This document shows, piece by piece, positions 24,808-32,138 of a DNA stretch of 64,000 nucleotides. Location: NCBI RefSeq assembly GCF_051903925.1, contig NZ_CP173678.1, positions 2,418,001-2,482,000 of the forward strand. The letters are read 5' to 3'. The position numbers were made by a program, and so were the translations under genes. This stretch comes from G051903925 sp051903925 (GTDB lineage: Bacteria; Pseudomonadota; Alphaproteobacteria; Zavarziniales; Zavarziniaceae). The number at the start of each line of letters is the position of its first letter. Within the stretch, counting starts at the first letter, position 1. The notes beneath the pieces were generated by a model, which made no database searches, was not told where the DNA came from, and saw only the letters and a list, made by a program, of their open reading frames with translations.

Positions 24808-25902
24808 TCAGCCTCCCAACTGTTGGATGAAGCGCTCGCGGTGATAGGCGGGCGTGCCGAAGAGCTGGGCATCGGCCCGGGCGCGGCGCAAATAGAGGTG
24901 GGCGGGGTGCGCCCAGGTGAAGGCGATGCCGCCGTGCATCTGGATGCTGTCGGCCGTCGTCTTGCTGAAGGCGTCGGCACAGGCAAAGGCGGCCAGGCTG
25001 ATCGCGGCATCGGCGTCGGGTGCGGCGTCCGCCAGGCGCGCCGCGGCGTGGCGCGCGGCAGAGACGGCACTTTCCGCCTCCAGCAGCAGGTCGGATGCCA
25101 TGTGCTTGATCGCCTGGAACGAGCCGATGGCGCGGCCGAACTGGAAACGCGCCTTGGCATAGTCGACGGTGAAGTCGAGCACGCGCTTGGACCCGCCCGC
25201 CTGTTCCCCGGCCAGGGCCACCAGGGTCAGCTTCAGCGCCTGGGCCAGCGCCTGCGCCGCGTCGCCCGCCAGCCGCGTCGCGGGGCTTGCGTCGAAGGTG
25301 ATGCGGGCCAGACGCAGCGTGTGGTCGAACGTGGGCAGGGCGGCGATGGCAACGCCTGCGGCCCTGGGGTCGACCTCGAACACGGCAAGGCCGTTGCCGT
25401 CGCGGGCCAGGACCAGCAGGACGTGGGCGTTCTGGCCGTGGATGACGTAGCTGGCATGACCGCTCAACCGGTCGCCCGCCGCCTCGACGGCGACGCTGTC
25501 CGCAGCCCATGTTCCGGCATCGCCCGTCAGCGCGGCGGCGGCGATCGTGGTGCCGGCCGCCATGCCGGGCAGAAGGCGGGTATTGGCCGCCTCGTCGCCG
25601 AGTGCGCGCAGCAGTTCGGCGCTGAGCACGCTTGAGCCCAGCAGCGGGCTGCACAGCAGGGCGGCCCCCACCGCTTCCATCACCGCCTCAAGCTCGACCG
25701 GTCCGGCGCCGAAGCCGCCATGCGCCTCGTCGATGACCAGGCCCGTAATGCCCATCTCGGCCAACTGCGCCCATAGGGCGGGGTCGTAGCCGGCGGTCGT
25801 TTCCATCGTCTTGCGGACCGCCTCCTCGCTGCTGCGATCCGCGAGCAGGCGGCCGACCGCGTCGGTCAGGACGCTGCGTTCCTCTGCCGAAAGTTGGCCC
25901 AC
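24808..25902 (-). CDS. acyl-CoA dehydrogenase family protein, small partner
   Basis: 364 residues from a GTG at 25902 preceded by AGGGGAGGG. The upstream frame is open but unrelated in sequence. Domains are an N-terminal helical region (WAQLAEMGITGLVIDEAHGG), a beta middle domain, and a C-terminal helical domain with YAKARFQFGRAIGSFQAIKH. The motif normally written GGIxFTWEHxxHLYLRRA reads TWAHPAH here, so a conserved acidic position is alanine. This fits a partner subunit that lacks part of the active site. It probably forms a complex with the next gene product. Confidence 0.87.
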   Translation of the reverse strand: MGQLSAEERSVLTDAVGRLLADRSSEEAVRKTMETTAGYDPALWAQLAEMGITGLVIDEAHGGFGAGPVELEAVMEAVGAALLCSPLLGSSVLSAELLRALGDEAANTRLLPGMAAGTTIAAAALTGDAGTWAADSVAVEAAGDRLSGHASYVIHGQNAHVLLVLARDGNGLAVFEVDPRAAGVAIAALPTFDHTLRLARITFDASPATRLAGDAAQALAQALKLTLVALAGEQAGGSKRVLDFTVDYAKARFQFGRAIGSFQAIKHMASDLLLEAESAVSAARHAAARLADAAPDADAAISLAAFACADAFSKTTADSIQMHGGIAFTWAHPAHLYLRRARADAQLFGTPAYHRERFIQQLGG

Positions 25903-25925
25903 GCCGGCCCTCCCCTTGATTATCG

Positions 25926-25938
25926 GACGAATTTCGTC
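25926..25938. promoter_or_regulatory. candidate TetR operator between divergent genes
   Basis: GACGAA-T-TTCGTC is a perfect 13-bp palindrome around one central base, midway in the 48-bp gap between the acyl-CoA dehydrogenase start (25902) and the TetR start (25951). This is the usual arrangement for autoregulation plus control of the divergent operon. Confidence 0.55.
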
Positions 25939-25950
25939 TGAAAATAGCGC

Positions 25951-26595
25951 ATGGCGTCGTCTCCCACAAGTCCGCCTCCCACAGGTCTGGGCTTGCGCGG
26001 CCGGCCCCGCGATCCGGGGCTGGAGGACCGGGTGCTGGACGCCGCCATCGCCCTGTACGCCGAGGGTGGGTGGGCGGCCTTTACCTATGAGGCACTGGCC
26101 CGGCGGTCGGGGGTGGGGAAGGCCGCCCTCTATGGTCGCTGGCCGCAGCGCGCCACCCTGCTGCGCCGCACGTTCGAGGCGCGCTGGCTGGCGCCCGACC
26201 GGATCGATACGGGCACCTTGCGCGGTGACCTGGTCGCCCTGGCGCGGCAGGTCTCGGCCGTGCTGACCGGGCCGCACGCGGGGGTGATGCACTGGCGCCT
26301 GATCGACGCCCTGCTGTTCCCGGAAGTGCGCGACGCCACCGCTCCCTATGCCGAGGCCGCGGTGGCGCAGGGCCGCGCCATCGTACGCCGCGCCATTGCC
26401 CGGGGAGAGGTGGTCGAGCACGTCAATCCCGGCCTGCTGATGGACCTGGTGGTGGGCGGCGTCACCAACCACGTGGGCACCACGCCGCTTCGCCTGCGCG
26501 AGGCGATGCTGGACAAGATGGAAGCGTTCACGAGCGACCTGGTCGACACCGTGCTGCGCGGCGTGGCGCAGGGCGCGCCAACAGAACAGCGTTGA
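25951..26595 (+). CDS. TetR-family transcriptional regulator
   Basis: 214 residues. The N-terminal helix-turn-helix covers about 22-68: EDRVLDAAIALYAEGGWAAF then YEALARRSGVGKAALYGRWP. The C-terminal ligand domain is helical, with no recognisable effector motif. It is divergent from the paired acyl-CoA dehydrogenases with a perfect palindrome in the shared promoter. An acyl-CoA or related ligand that relieves repression is a reasonable guess. Confidence 0.9.
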   Translation: MASSPTSPPPTGLGLRGRPRDPGLEDRVLDAAIALYAEGGWAAFTYEALARRSGVGKAALYGRWPQRATLLRRTFEARWLAPDRIDTGTLRGDLVALARQVSAVLTGPHAGVMHWRLIDALLFPEVRDATAPYAEAAVAQGRAIVRRAIARGEVVEHVNPGLLMDLVVGGVTNHVGTTPLRLREAMLDKMEAFTSDLVDTVLRGVAQGAPTEQR

Positions 26596-26618
26596 CATCG
26601 GCCGGGATCAGTGCCATA

Positions 26619-26631
26619 TGACAATCTGTCA
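26619..26631. promoter_or_regulatory. palindrome TGACAATCTGTCA upstream of the PF10118-type gene
   Basis: TGACA-ATC-TGTCA is a perfect inverted repeat 31 bp before the start at 26662. It differs from the TetR palindrome at 25926. Size and position suit an operator for a TetR-type repressor, either the neighbouring one or another. Confidence 0.4.
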
Positions 26632-26661
26632 GTTCCGACGGATTGCCAAGGCTGGTTTCCC

Positions 26662-27489
26662 ATGACGTTGAACGCAACCCCCGCCGACCTGGTCTTTCGC
26701 CCCCGCAACGAGCATTTCGACCTGGAAGCGGTGCTCGCCTCCGACTGGGCGGGCGAGCCGGTCGAGACGGCGTTCTGGAACGCGCTGTCGTCCCTGTTCC
26801 CGGTGGGCGAGACGTTCTTCGTCGACTCCGTGAAGCACTTCGCGCCGCAGATCACGGACGAGAAGCTGCGCCGCGAGATCCGCTCGTTCATCGGGCAGGA
26901 GACGGTGCATTCGCGCGAGCACCAGACCTATAACGAAACACTGTGCCGGGCGCGCGGCGTCGATCTCGCCGAACTCGAGCAGAAGATGCACGAGAACAAT
27001 GCCTGGGCGGCCGAGAATGTGCCGCCCATCGGCCACCTGGCGATCACGGTTGCGTACGAGCACTTCACCGCGATCCTGGCCGACGTGATCCTGCGCGATC
27101 CGCGCTGGACCGCCAACATGCCGCCGGAGATGCGCCGCCTGTGGACCTGGCACGCGATCGAGGAGACGGAGCACAAGGCCGTCGCCTATGACGTGTTCCT
27201 GGCCGTGGGGGGCGAGCGCAAGCACCTGCGGAAGGCGCTGCTCTATGTCTCCAAGGAGTTCGCGGCGCATGTGCTGCGCAACGGGCAGATCCTGCTGCGC
27301 AATTCGGGCGTGTCGAAGCCGCGCGCGATCCTGGGCCTGTCCCGCATCGTCGCGCGCCTGCTGTGGGCGACGCGGCGCGAGTTCCTGGATTTCTTCCGCC
27401 GCGACTTCCATCCCTGGCGCCACGACAACCGCGCCCTGCTGGCGCGGGCATTGGCGACCTATGGCGAGCCGCACGCCGTGGCTGCCTGA
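26662..27489 (+). CDS. PF10118-type predicted metal-dependent hydrolase
   Basis: 275 residues from the ATG at 26662. Ferritin-like helical segments carry acidic and histidine ligands: GQETVHSREHQTYNE, VAYEHFTAILADV and WHAIEETEHKAVAYDVF, each spaced as for a di-metal site. The family is annotated as a metal-dependent hydrolase, though the actual reaction is poorly known. It is alone on its strand after the TetR gene and may belong to the same lipid-catabolic group. Confidence 0.85.
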   Translation: MTLNATPADLVFRPRNEHFDLEAVLASDWAGEPVETAFWNALSSLFPVGETFFVDSVKHFAPQITDEKLRREIRSFIGQETVHSREHQTYNETLCRARGVDLAELEQKMHENNAWAAENVPPIGHLAITVAYEHFTAILADVILRDPRWTANMPPEMRRLWTWHAIEETEHKAVAYDVFLAVGGERKHLRKALLYVSKEFAAHVLRNGQILLRNSGVSKPRAILGLSRIVARLLWATRREFLDFFRRDFHPWRHDNRALLARALATYGEPHAVAA

Positions 27490-27509
27490 ACAGGCCCCGA
27501 CGCTCGGGT

Positions 27510-27550
27510 TGGGGGATCTGCCCCACGACTGGGGTGGGGCAGATCCCCCA
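27510..27550. promoter_or_regulatory. 16-bp perfect inverted repeat, candidate enhancer site (UAS) of the sigma-54 promoter
   Basis: TGGGGGATCTGCCCCA (27510-27525) and its exact complement (27535-27550) flank a 9-nt spacer. The centre lies about 130 bp upstream of the -12 element, a usual distance for an NtrC-type activator. It could also form the 3' hairpin of the preceding gene, but no T-run follows. Confidence 0.55.
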
Positions 27551-27604
27551 CCCACCCGGACCGGGCTACGCCTGGTAACGCCCCCTGGTCGCCGGAACAT
27601 CCTT

Positions 27605-27617
27605 CAAGTTATTGATT
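27605..27617. promoter_or_regulatory. IHF consensus site
   Basis: CAAGTTATTGATT matches YAANNNNTTGATW, the reverse complement of the IHF consensus, at every fixed position. It lies between the inverted repeat at 27510-27550 and the -24/-12 promoter, where IHF normally bends sigma-54 promoter DNA. Confidence 0.6.
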
Positions 27618-27646
27618 TCGTGGGGATCTATCCTCCTCGCCTGAGT

Positions 27647-27662
27647 TGGCACGGCTTGTGCT
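27647..27662 (+). promoter_or_regulatory. sigma-54 (-24/-12) promoter
   Basis: TGGCACGGCTTGTGCT matches TGGCACG-N4-TTGCW with one mismatch. The GG (27648-27649) and GC (27660-27661) doublets are exactly 10 nt apart. Predicted transcription start is near 27673, giving a 5' leader of about 39 nt before the ATG at 27712. A sigma-54 response regulator is encoded two genes downstream. Confidence 0.75.
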
Positions 27663-27711
27663 GATACAGGGTCAGTCGCAGATGGCGATGAAACGAGAGA
27701 TGGAGAGACCC

Positions 27712-28155
27712 ATGGCAAAGACCCTGATCCTGTCGGCTGCCCTGTTCGCCCTGGCCGCCCCGCTGGGCCTGGCGGTTGAGGCGCATGCCGCCCCCCTGAT
27801 GGCCGTCCCGCGGACCGCGTCTGTGACCGGGACCCCCGATTCCGCCGGCGGCATGATCCTGGCGCGCGAGGCGGAAAGCCGTGGCCGTGGTCGGGGCCGC
27901 GACGACCGGGGCCGTGACGACAAGGGCGGCCAGCGCAAGGCCGAGGTTGAAGCTCCGGCCGAGGCGGGCCTGCTGATCCTGGCACGCGAGGCGGAAAGCC
28001 GCGGCCGTGGCCGGGGCCGCGACGATCGGGGCCGTGACGACAAGGGCGGGCAGCGCAAGGCCGAGATCCAGGCCCCGGTCGAAGGTGGCCTGCTGATCCT
28101 GGCGCGCGAAGGCGGCAGCCAGGGCCGTGGCCGGGGCAAGGACAGCCGCGGCTGA
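27712..28155 (+). CDS. secreted charged tandem-repeat protein of a sigma-54 module
   Basis: 147 residues from the ATG at 27712, four bases after GGAGAG; upstream in-frame ATGs lack a good ribosome site. A signal peptide (MAKTLILSAALFALAAPLG, then probable cleavage after AHA near residue 26) precedes a mature protein. The mature part is made of two full and one partial 40-residue repeats: ILAREAESRGRGRGRDDRGR, then DDKGGQRKAE plus a short acidic or proline linker. Each repeat joins one short hydrophobic patch to a dense Arg/Asp block. No known domain is recognised. Position before a kinase and sigma-54 regulator resembles periplasmic ZraP before ZraSR. Confidence 0.75.
   Translation: MAKTLILSAALFALAAPLGLAVEAHAAPLMAVPRTASVTGTPDSAGGMILAREAESRGRGRGRDDRGRDDKGGQRKAEVEAPAEAGLLILAREAESRGRGRGRDDRGRDDKGGQRKAEIQAPVEGGLLILAREGGSQGRGRGKDSRG
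27853..28152 (+). repeat. tandem repeat, 120-bp period, 2.5 copies, in frame
   Basis: Units begin at 27853, 27973 and 28093 with [AC]TGATCCTGGC and are nearly identical over the first 90 bases of each. The third is truncated by the stop codon after 60 bases. The differences are mostly silent or conservative. Confidence 0.9.
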
Positions 28156-28313
28156 AACGCACGTCCCGGGCCAGCGCCCCGAATCCGGTTATGGTTTCTG
28201 GTATAGACGAAGCCGTCCGGCCCACGGCACCGGACGCCAGGTTCGCCGATCCAAGGCAGGCCTGGCGTCCTGGCCTGATGGTCCGACCAGATCCCAGGAC
28301 ACGAGCGGCGGCG

Positions 28314-29645
28314 ATGGCCCGATCGACTTTCAACCTGCGCCTGTGGTTCGGCATCAGTGCGGCGGCCGTGATCATCGTGATGGCCAGCGGCTTTGCCCTG
28401 CTGATGTCCCACTTCCTCAGCACCCGCATGCTGGAGCGCGAGGCGGCCATGACCCGCCAGGCGCTGGAAAGCGTGCTGAAGGTCGAGGGCACCACGGCCA
28501 GGGCCTTTGCCAACACGATCGAGACCAATCCGGCATTGGCCTCGTTCGTGGCGCATATCGAGGGCATGCCGGACCTGATCCGGGTCAACCTCTATGACCC
28601 GCAGCGGCGCATCGTCTGGTCGACGGACCGGCAGCTGATCGGACGCACCTTTGCCGACAATCCGGAGCTGGACGAAGCCCTGGCAGGCGAAGTCCTGACC
28701 GAGGTCGGGTCTGCGTCCGATGATGACAAGGAGGAGCACGAGGCGCTGGCCGTGGCGGACGACGCCCTCTTCATCGAAGCCTATATCCCGATGCGCGACA
28801 CCGCGGTGCAGGGCGTGGTCGAACTCTATGCCGTGCCAACGGCGCTGACCGCCACGATCCGCGATGGGCAACGCATGATCCTGGGCGGCTCGGCCGCGGC
28901 GGCGTTTGTCCTGTTCCTGACCCTGTTCGGGATCGTCGACCGGGGGGCGAGGGTGATCCAGGGCCAGCAGGCCGAGCTGTCGCGCATGGAGGCCCTGGCC
29001 GCCGTGGGCGAGATGGCGAGTGCGGTCGCCCACAGCCTGCGCAATCCGCTGGCGGGCATCCGCTCCTCCGCCGAGCTTCTGGCGCACGAGGGGGAGGAGC
29101 AGCGGGACACGGCCCAGGACATCACGCGGGAGGTCGACCGCATGGACCGCTATGTCCGCGAGCTGCTGGATTATTCCCGCCTGGAAAGTGGGACGGTCCA
29201 GCTGGTCGATCCGGCCGAGCTGGTGCGCGACATCCTGCTGCGCCATGTCGAGACGCTGTGCCATGCCGGCATGGCGACAAGCGTGCGCGACGAACGGACG
29301 GCCGCTGGAACGGTCGCCGTCGACCCCGTGCTGATGGGCCAGGCGCTGGGCAACATCGTGGTGAATGCGGTCGAGGCGATGGGCACGGACGGCCGCCTGA
29401 CAGTCACGCTGCGCGATTGGGAGCAGGGGTTCGAGATCGGGTTCGCCGATACCGGGCCCGGCTTCCCGGCCAGCATTCTGGCGCGGGTCAGCGAGCCGTT
29501 CCTGACGACCAAGCCGCGCGGCCTGGGCCTGGGCCTGGCCCTGGCCCGCCGCATCGTGGAACGGGCGGGGGGGCACTTCATCGTGGCCAACGGAACGCCC
29601 CAGGGTGCCGTGGTCCAGGTCCGCCTGCCGCGTGGGGGCGCCTGA
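28314..29645 (+). CDS. sensor histidine kinase, NtrB/ZraS type
   Basis: 443 residues from the ATG at 28314, just before TM1; the frame is open to 28191 and the start is uncertain. TM1 is at about 8-33. A periplasmic sensor domain follows, with an acidic stretch SASDDDKEEHEALAV. TM2 is at about 180-200. HisKA has H240 in VAHSLRNPLAG, and the ATPase domain has GNIVVNAVEAM, DTGPGF and RGLGLGLALARRI. It is 4 bp from the regulator gene. The order secreted protein, kinase, sigma-54 regulator suggests an envelope-stress sensor. Confidence 0.92.
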   Translation: MARSTFNLRLWFGISAAAVIIVMASGFALLMSHFLSTRMLEREAAMTRQALESVLKVEGTTARAFANTIETNPALASFVAHIEGMPDLIRVNLYDPQRRIVWSTDRQLIGRTFADNPELDEALAGEVLTEVGSASDDDKEEHEALAVADDALFIEAYIPMRDTAVQGVVELYAVPTALTATIRDGQRMILGGSAAAAFVLFLTLFGIVDRGARVIQGQQAELSRMEALAAVGEMASAVAHSLRNPLAGIRSSAELLAHEGEEQRDTAQDITREVDRMDRYVRELLDYSRLESGTVQLVDPAELVRDILLRHVETLCHAGMATSVRDERTAAGTVAVDPVLMGQALGNIVVNAVEAMGTDGRLTVTLRDWEQGFEIGFADTGPGFPASILARVSEPFLTTKPRGLGLGLALARRIVERAGGHFIVANGTPQGAVVQVRLPRGGA

Positions 29646-29649
29646 GCCG

Positions 29650-31038
29650 ATGGCCGCTTCGATCCTGATCGTCGAGGACGAGAGCCTGCTGGCGCGCAAC
29701 CTGGCGCGCTTCCTGGAGCGCCGCGGCCACCAGGCGAGCATCGCGGCAACTTTGGCCGAGGGGCGCACGCTCTATGCCCAGCTGGCGCCCGACCTGGTCC
29801 TGACCGACTACAGCCTGCCGGACGGCACGGGGCTGGAGCTGATCGGCGCGATCCGCGAAACCGACCACGCGACCAAGATCGTCATGATCACCGCCCATGG
29901 CGGGGTCGGCGTCGCGGTCGACGCGATGAAGCGGGGCTGCGACGACTACCTGACCAAGCCGATGGCGCTGGACGAGGTCGGCCTGCTGGTCGACCGCCTG
30001 CTGAGCCGGACCCAGGCCGAGGAGTCGCTGGCCTATTACCGCCGGCGCGAGGAGCGCATGAGCGGGGTCAGCCAGGTCATCGGCACCTCCGCCCCCATGG
30101 CCGCGATGAAGCAGCGCATCGCGCAAATCGTGGCGATGCAGGCCCGCCAGGTGGAAGGGCCGCCGCCGCCGGTCCTGATCACTGGCGAGACGGGCACGGG
30201 CAAGGAACTGGTCGCCCGCGCCCTGCACTTCGACAGTGCCCGCCGCGCCGGGCCGTTCGTGGAGATCAACTGCGCCGCGCTGCCGGAGCACCTGATCGAG
30301 TCCGAACTGTTCGGGCACGAGAAGGGCGCGTTTACCGACGCGCGCGAGCGGCGCATCGGCCTGATCCAGTCGGCCGACGGCGGGACTCTGTTCCTGGACG
30401 AGATCGGCGAGATGCCGCTGGCGGTCCAGGCCAAGCTTCTGAAGGTGCTTGAGGACTATCGCCTGCGCCCGCTGGGTGCGGTGCGCGAGCGGACGATCGA
30501 CGTGCGCTTCGTCGCGGCGACCAATGTCGCGATCGAGGATCGCGCCCATTCCGGTGAGTTCCGCGCCGACCTGTTCTATCGCCTGCGCGGGCTCAGCGTG
30601 CCGGTGCCGCCCCTGCGCGAGCGGGGCGACGACATCGCCCTGCTGGCGGAGCACTTCCTGGCCGAGCATCGCCGTCGCTATGGCCGGCCCGGCATCACCA
30701 TCAGTGCGGAGGCGCTTGCGGCGCTTGCCCGTCATTCCTGGCCCGGCAACGTGCGCGAACTGCGGAACGTGATGGAACAGGCCGCCCTGCTGACCGTGGG
30801 CGACACGATCAAGCCGGACGACCTGGCCCTTCGCGAGCCGCCGCCGCTGCAGGCCCGGACGGGCGAGGTGGCGCCGGCCGGTGCCTCGCTCCAGGCGGTC
30901 GAACGCGACCTGATCGTGCAGGCGCTGCAGCAGCACCAGGGCAACGTCACCCTGGCTGCCCAGGTCCTGGGCATCTCCCGCGATACGATGCGCTACCGCA
31001 TGGAGAAGCATCGCCTGCGTCGCGAAAGCTTTGCCTGA
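29650..31038 (+). CDS. sigma-54-dependent response regulator, NtrC/ZraR family
   Basis: 462 residues from the ATG at 29650. The receiver domain has D53 in LTDYSLPDG and the conserved Lys in LTKPM. The AAA+ domain has Walker A GETGTGKE at about 179 and Walker B GTLFLDEIG. The sigma-54 loop is at 226-231 and reads GAFTDA rather than GAFTGA. A Fis-type helix-turn-helix ends the protein (GNVTLAAQVLGISRDTMRYRM). It would activate a -24/-12 promoter such as the one at 27647. The 3' end overlaps a small opposite-strand gene. Confidence 0.95.
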   Translation: MAASILIVEDESLLARNLARFLERRGHQASIAATLAEGRTLYAQLAPDLVLTDYSLPDGTGLELIGAIRETDHATKIVMITAHGGVGVAVDAMKRGCDDYLTKPMALDEVGLLVDRLLSRTQAEESLAYYRRREERMSGVSQVIGTSAPMAAMKQRIAQIVAMQARQVEGPPPPVLITGETGTGKELVARALHFDSARRAGPFVEINCAALPEHLIESELFGHEKGAFTDARERRIGLIQSADGGTLFLDEIGEMPLAVQAKLLKVLEDYRLRPLGAVRERTIDVRFVAATNVAIEDRAHSGEFRADLFYRLRGLSVPVPPLRERGDDIALLAEHFLAEHRRRYGRPGITISAEALAALARHSWPGNVRELRNVMEQAALLTVGDTIKPDDLALREPPPLQARTGEVAPAGASLQAVERDLIVQALQQHQGNVTLAAQVLGISRDTMRYRMEKHRLRRESFA

Positions 31039-31231
31039 GCCGGCGGACGCGGCGCAGCCAGGGGCCAGCGTGGAACAGCGCCATCAGCCCGTACATCACG
31101 GGCATCGAGTCGAAGGGGGACGCGGACAGGCAAAGGTCGGGCCCTCCGCCCGCCGCACCCAGCAGCGCCATCAGCGTGAACGTCGGCGCCGCCGCCAGCG
31201 CCAGGCGGTCGGGCAAGGCACCCGCCTGCAT
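30947..31231 (-). CDS. small membrane protein downstream of the DUF899 gene
   Basis: 94 residues from MQAGALPDRLALAAAP at 31231, only 5 bp after the DUF899 stop, so probably the second gene of that operon. It has two hydrophobic segments: TFTLMALLGAAGGG and SMPVMYGLMALFHAGPWL. The rest of the C-terminus (after about residue 68) runs antisense into the response regulator and is low in complexity, which suggests that the original stop was lost. I recall similar small proteins in alphaproteobacteria ending near the HxxPWL motif. Function unknown. Confidence 0.5.
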   Translation of the reverse strand: MQAGALPDRLALAAAPTFTLMALLGAAGGGPDLCLSASPFDSMPVMYGLMALFHAGPWLRRVRRLRQSFRDAGDASPCGSASYRGRCPGPGQPG

Positions 31232-31236
31232 CGCGC

Positions 31237-31941
31237 TCAGGTCCCGTACTGGTCGTGGCGCCGCACCCATTCCATGGTGAAGGCGAGGTCATCCTCGTCC
31301 CGACCCTTTGGCACAAGGTCCAGGTAGTGATAGGCGCCGTTCATCATGTCGATCCCCCGCGCGAAGGTCGAATAGGTGTGGAACACGGCGCCTGATTCAT
31401 CGCGGGCAAAGACGCTGATCCCGGGCAGATCGGTCGTGCCCGGGGTCTGCAGGCCGAAATTGTAGAGTGGCGCGCGGGCCGCCACCTGCGCGTCCGTGAA
31501 CGACGCGCCGACATCGTAGTTGAAGTCGCTTGGCGCCGAGGACGCCCAGGGAAAGGTCCACCCCATGCGGCGGCGATAGGCCTCGATCTCGTCCAGCGGT
31601 GCGCGGGAAATCGCGGTGAAGGTGACGTCCCGGTGCGCCAGGTGGACCGGGATGCGGTCGAAATTGTCGGCCCAGAACGAGCAGGACTTGCACCCCTCGG
31701 CCCAGCCCGGCCCCAGCATGAAGTGATAGACGATGAGCTGCGACCGGCCGTCGAACAGGCCCGCCAGCATCTTGCGGCCCGTGGGCGTGTCGAAGGCATA
31801 GTCCGTCTCGACGCGGACCCAGGGCAGGGCCATGCGCTTGCGCGTCAGCGCATCGCGCGCCCGGGTAAAGGCCTTTTCCTCCTCCAGCAGGTCGATCCTG
31901 GCCTTGAGCCAGTCCGCGCGCGTGACAACGGGGTTCTGCAT
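31237..31941 (-). CDS. DUF899 thioredoxin-like protein
   Basis: 234 residues from the ATG at 31941, which has AGGAGG upstream; the open frame to 32091 crosses a repeat and is not coding. The thioredoxin-like fold of DUF899 is indicated by YHFMLGPGWAEGCKSCSFWA with a CxxC pair, and DFNYDVGASF. The C-terminal YHYLDLVPKGRDE is also typical. The function is unknown, perhaps a thiol-disulfide or peroxide-related cytosolic protein. Confidence 0.88.
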   Translation of the reverse strand: MQNPVVTRADWLKARIDLLEEEKAFTRARDALTRKRMALPWVRVETDYAFDTPTGRKMLAGLFDGRSQLIVYHFMLGPGWAEGCKSCSFWADNFDRIPVHLAHRDVTFTAISRAPLDEIEAYRRRMGWTFPWASSAPSDFNYDVGASFTDAQVAARAPLYNFGLQTPGTTDLPGISVFARDESGAVFHTYSTFARGIDMMNGAYHYLDLVPKGRDEDDLAFTMEWVRRHDQYGT

Positions 31942-32053
31942 GCCGTCCTCCTGTCCGGGCCAAGTGCCGTGGGACAGAGGTTGGCGCCGGTGTGACCCGC
32001 GGCGGGAGTGACAATCCTGGCGGGATTTGCCGGCAGCATTGAACCCAAGGATC

Positions 32054-32138
32054 CGCTCATCCCTGCGAAAGCGGGGATCCAGGGGCCACACGGACCCGCG
32101 CCTGGGGCTCAGGATTCCCGCTTTCGCGGGAATGAGCG
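32054..32138. repeat. dispersed palindromic repeat, inverted pair
   Basis: Arms at 32054-32080 and 32112-32138 match at 24 of 27 positions as an inverted repeat. Each arm is itself a hairpin: CCCTGC-GAAA-GCGGGG, and ATTCCCGC-TTTC-GCGGGAAT. It reads SRESGNP when translated, as do common alphaproteobacterial repeats. It supplies the last 25 or so codons and the stop of the reductase gene. Confidence 0.8.

Noticed and set aside
27510..27550. Rho-independent terminator of the PF10118-type gene
   Set aside because: The stem is strong but no T-run follows, and its position relative to the IHF site and sigma-54 promoter fits an enhancer better. A double role is not excluded.
31942..32091. N-terminal extension of the DUF899 protein
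   Set aside because: The upstream frame runs through a dispersed palindrome, and AGGAGG directly precedes the internal ATG at 31941.
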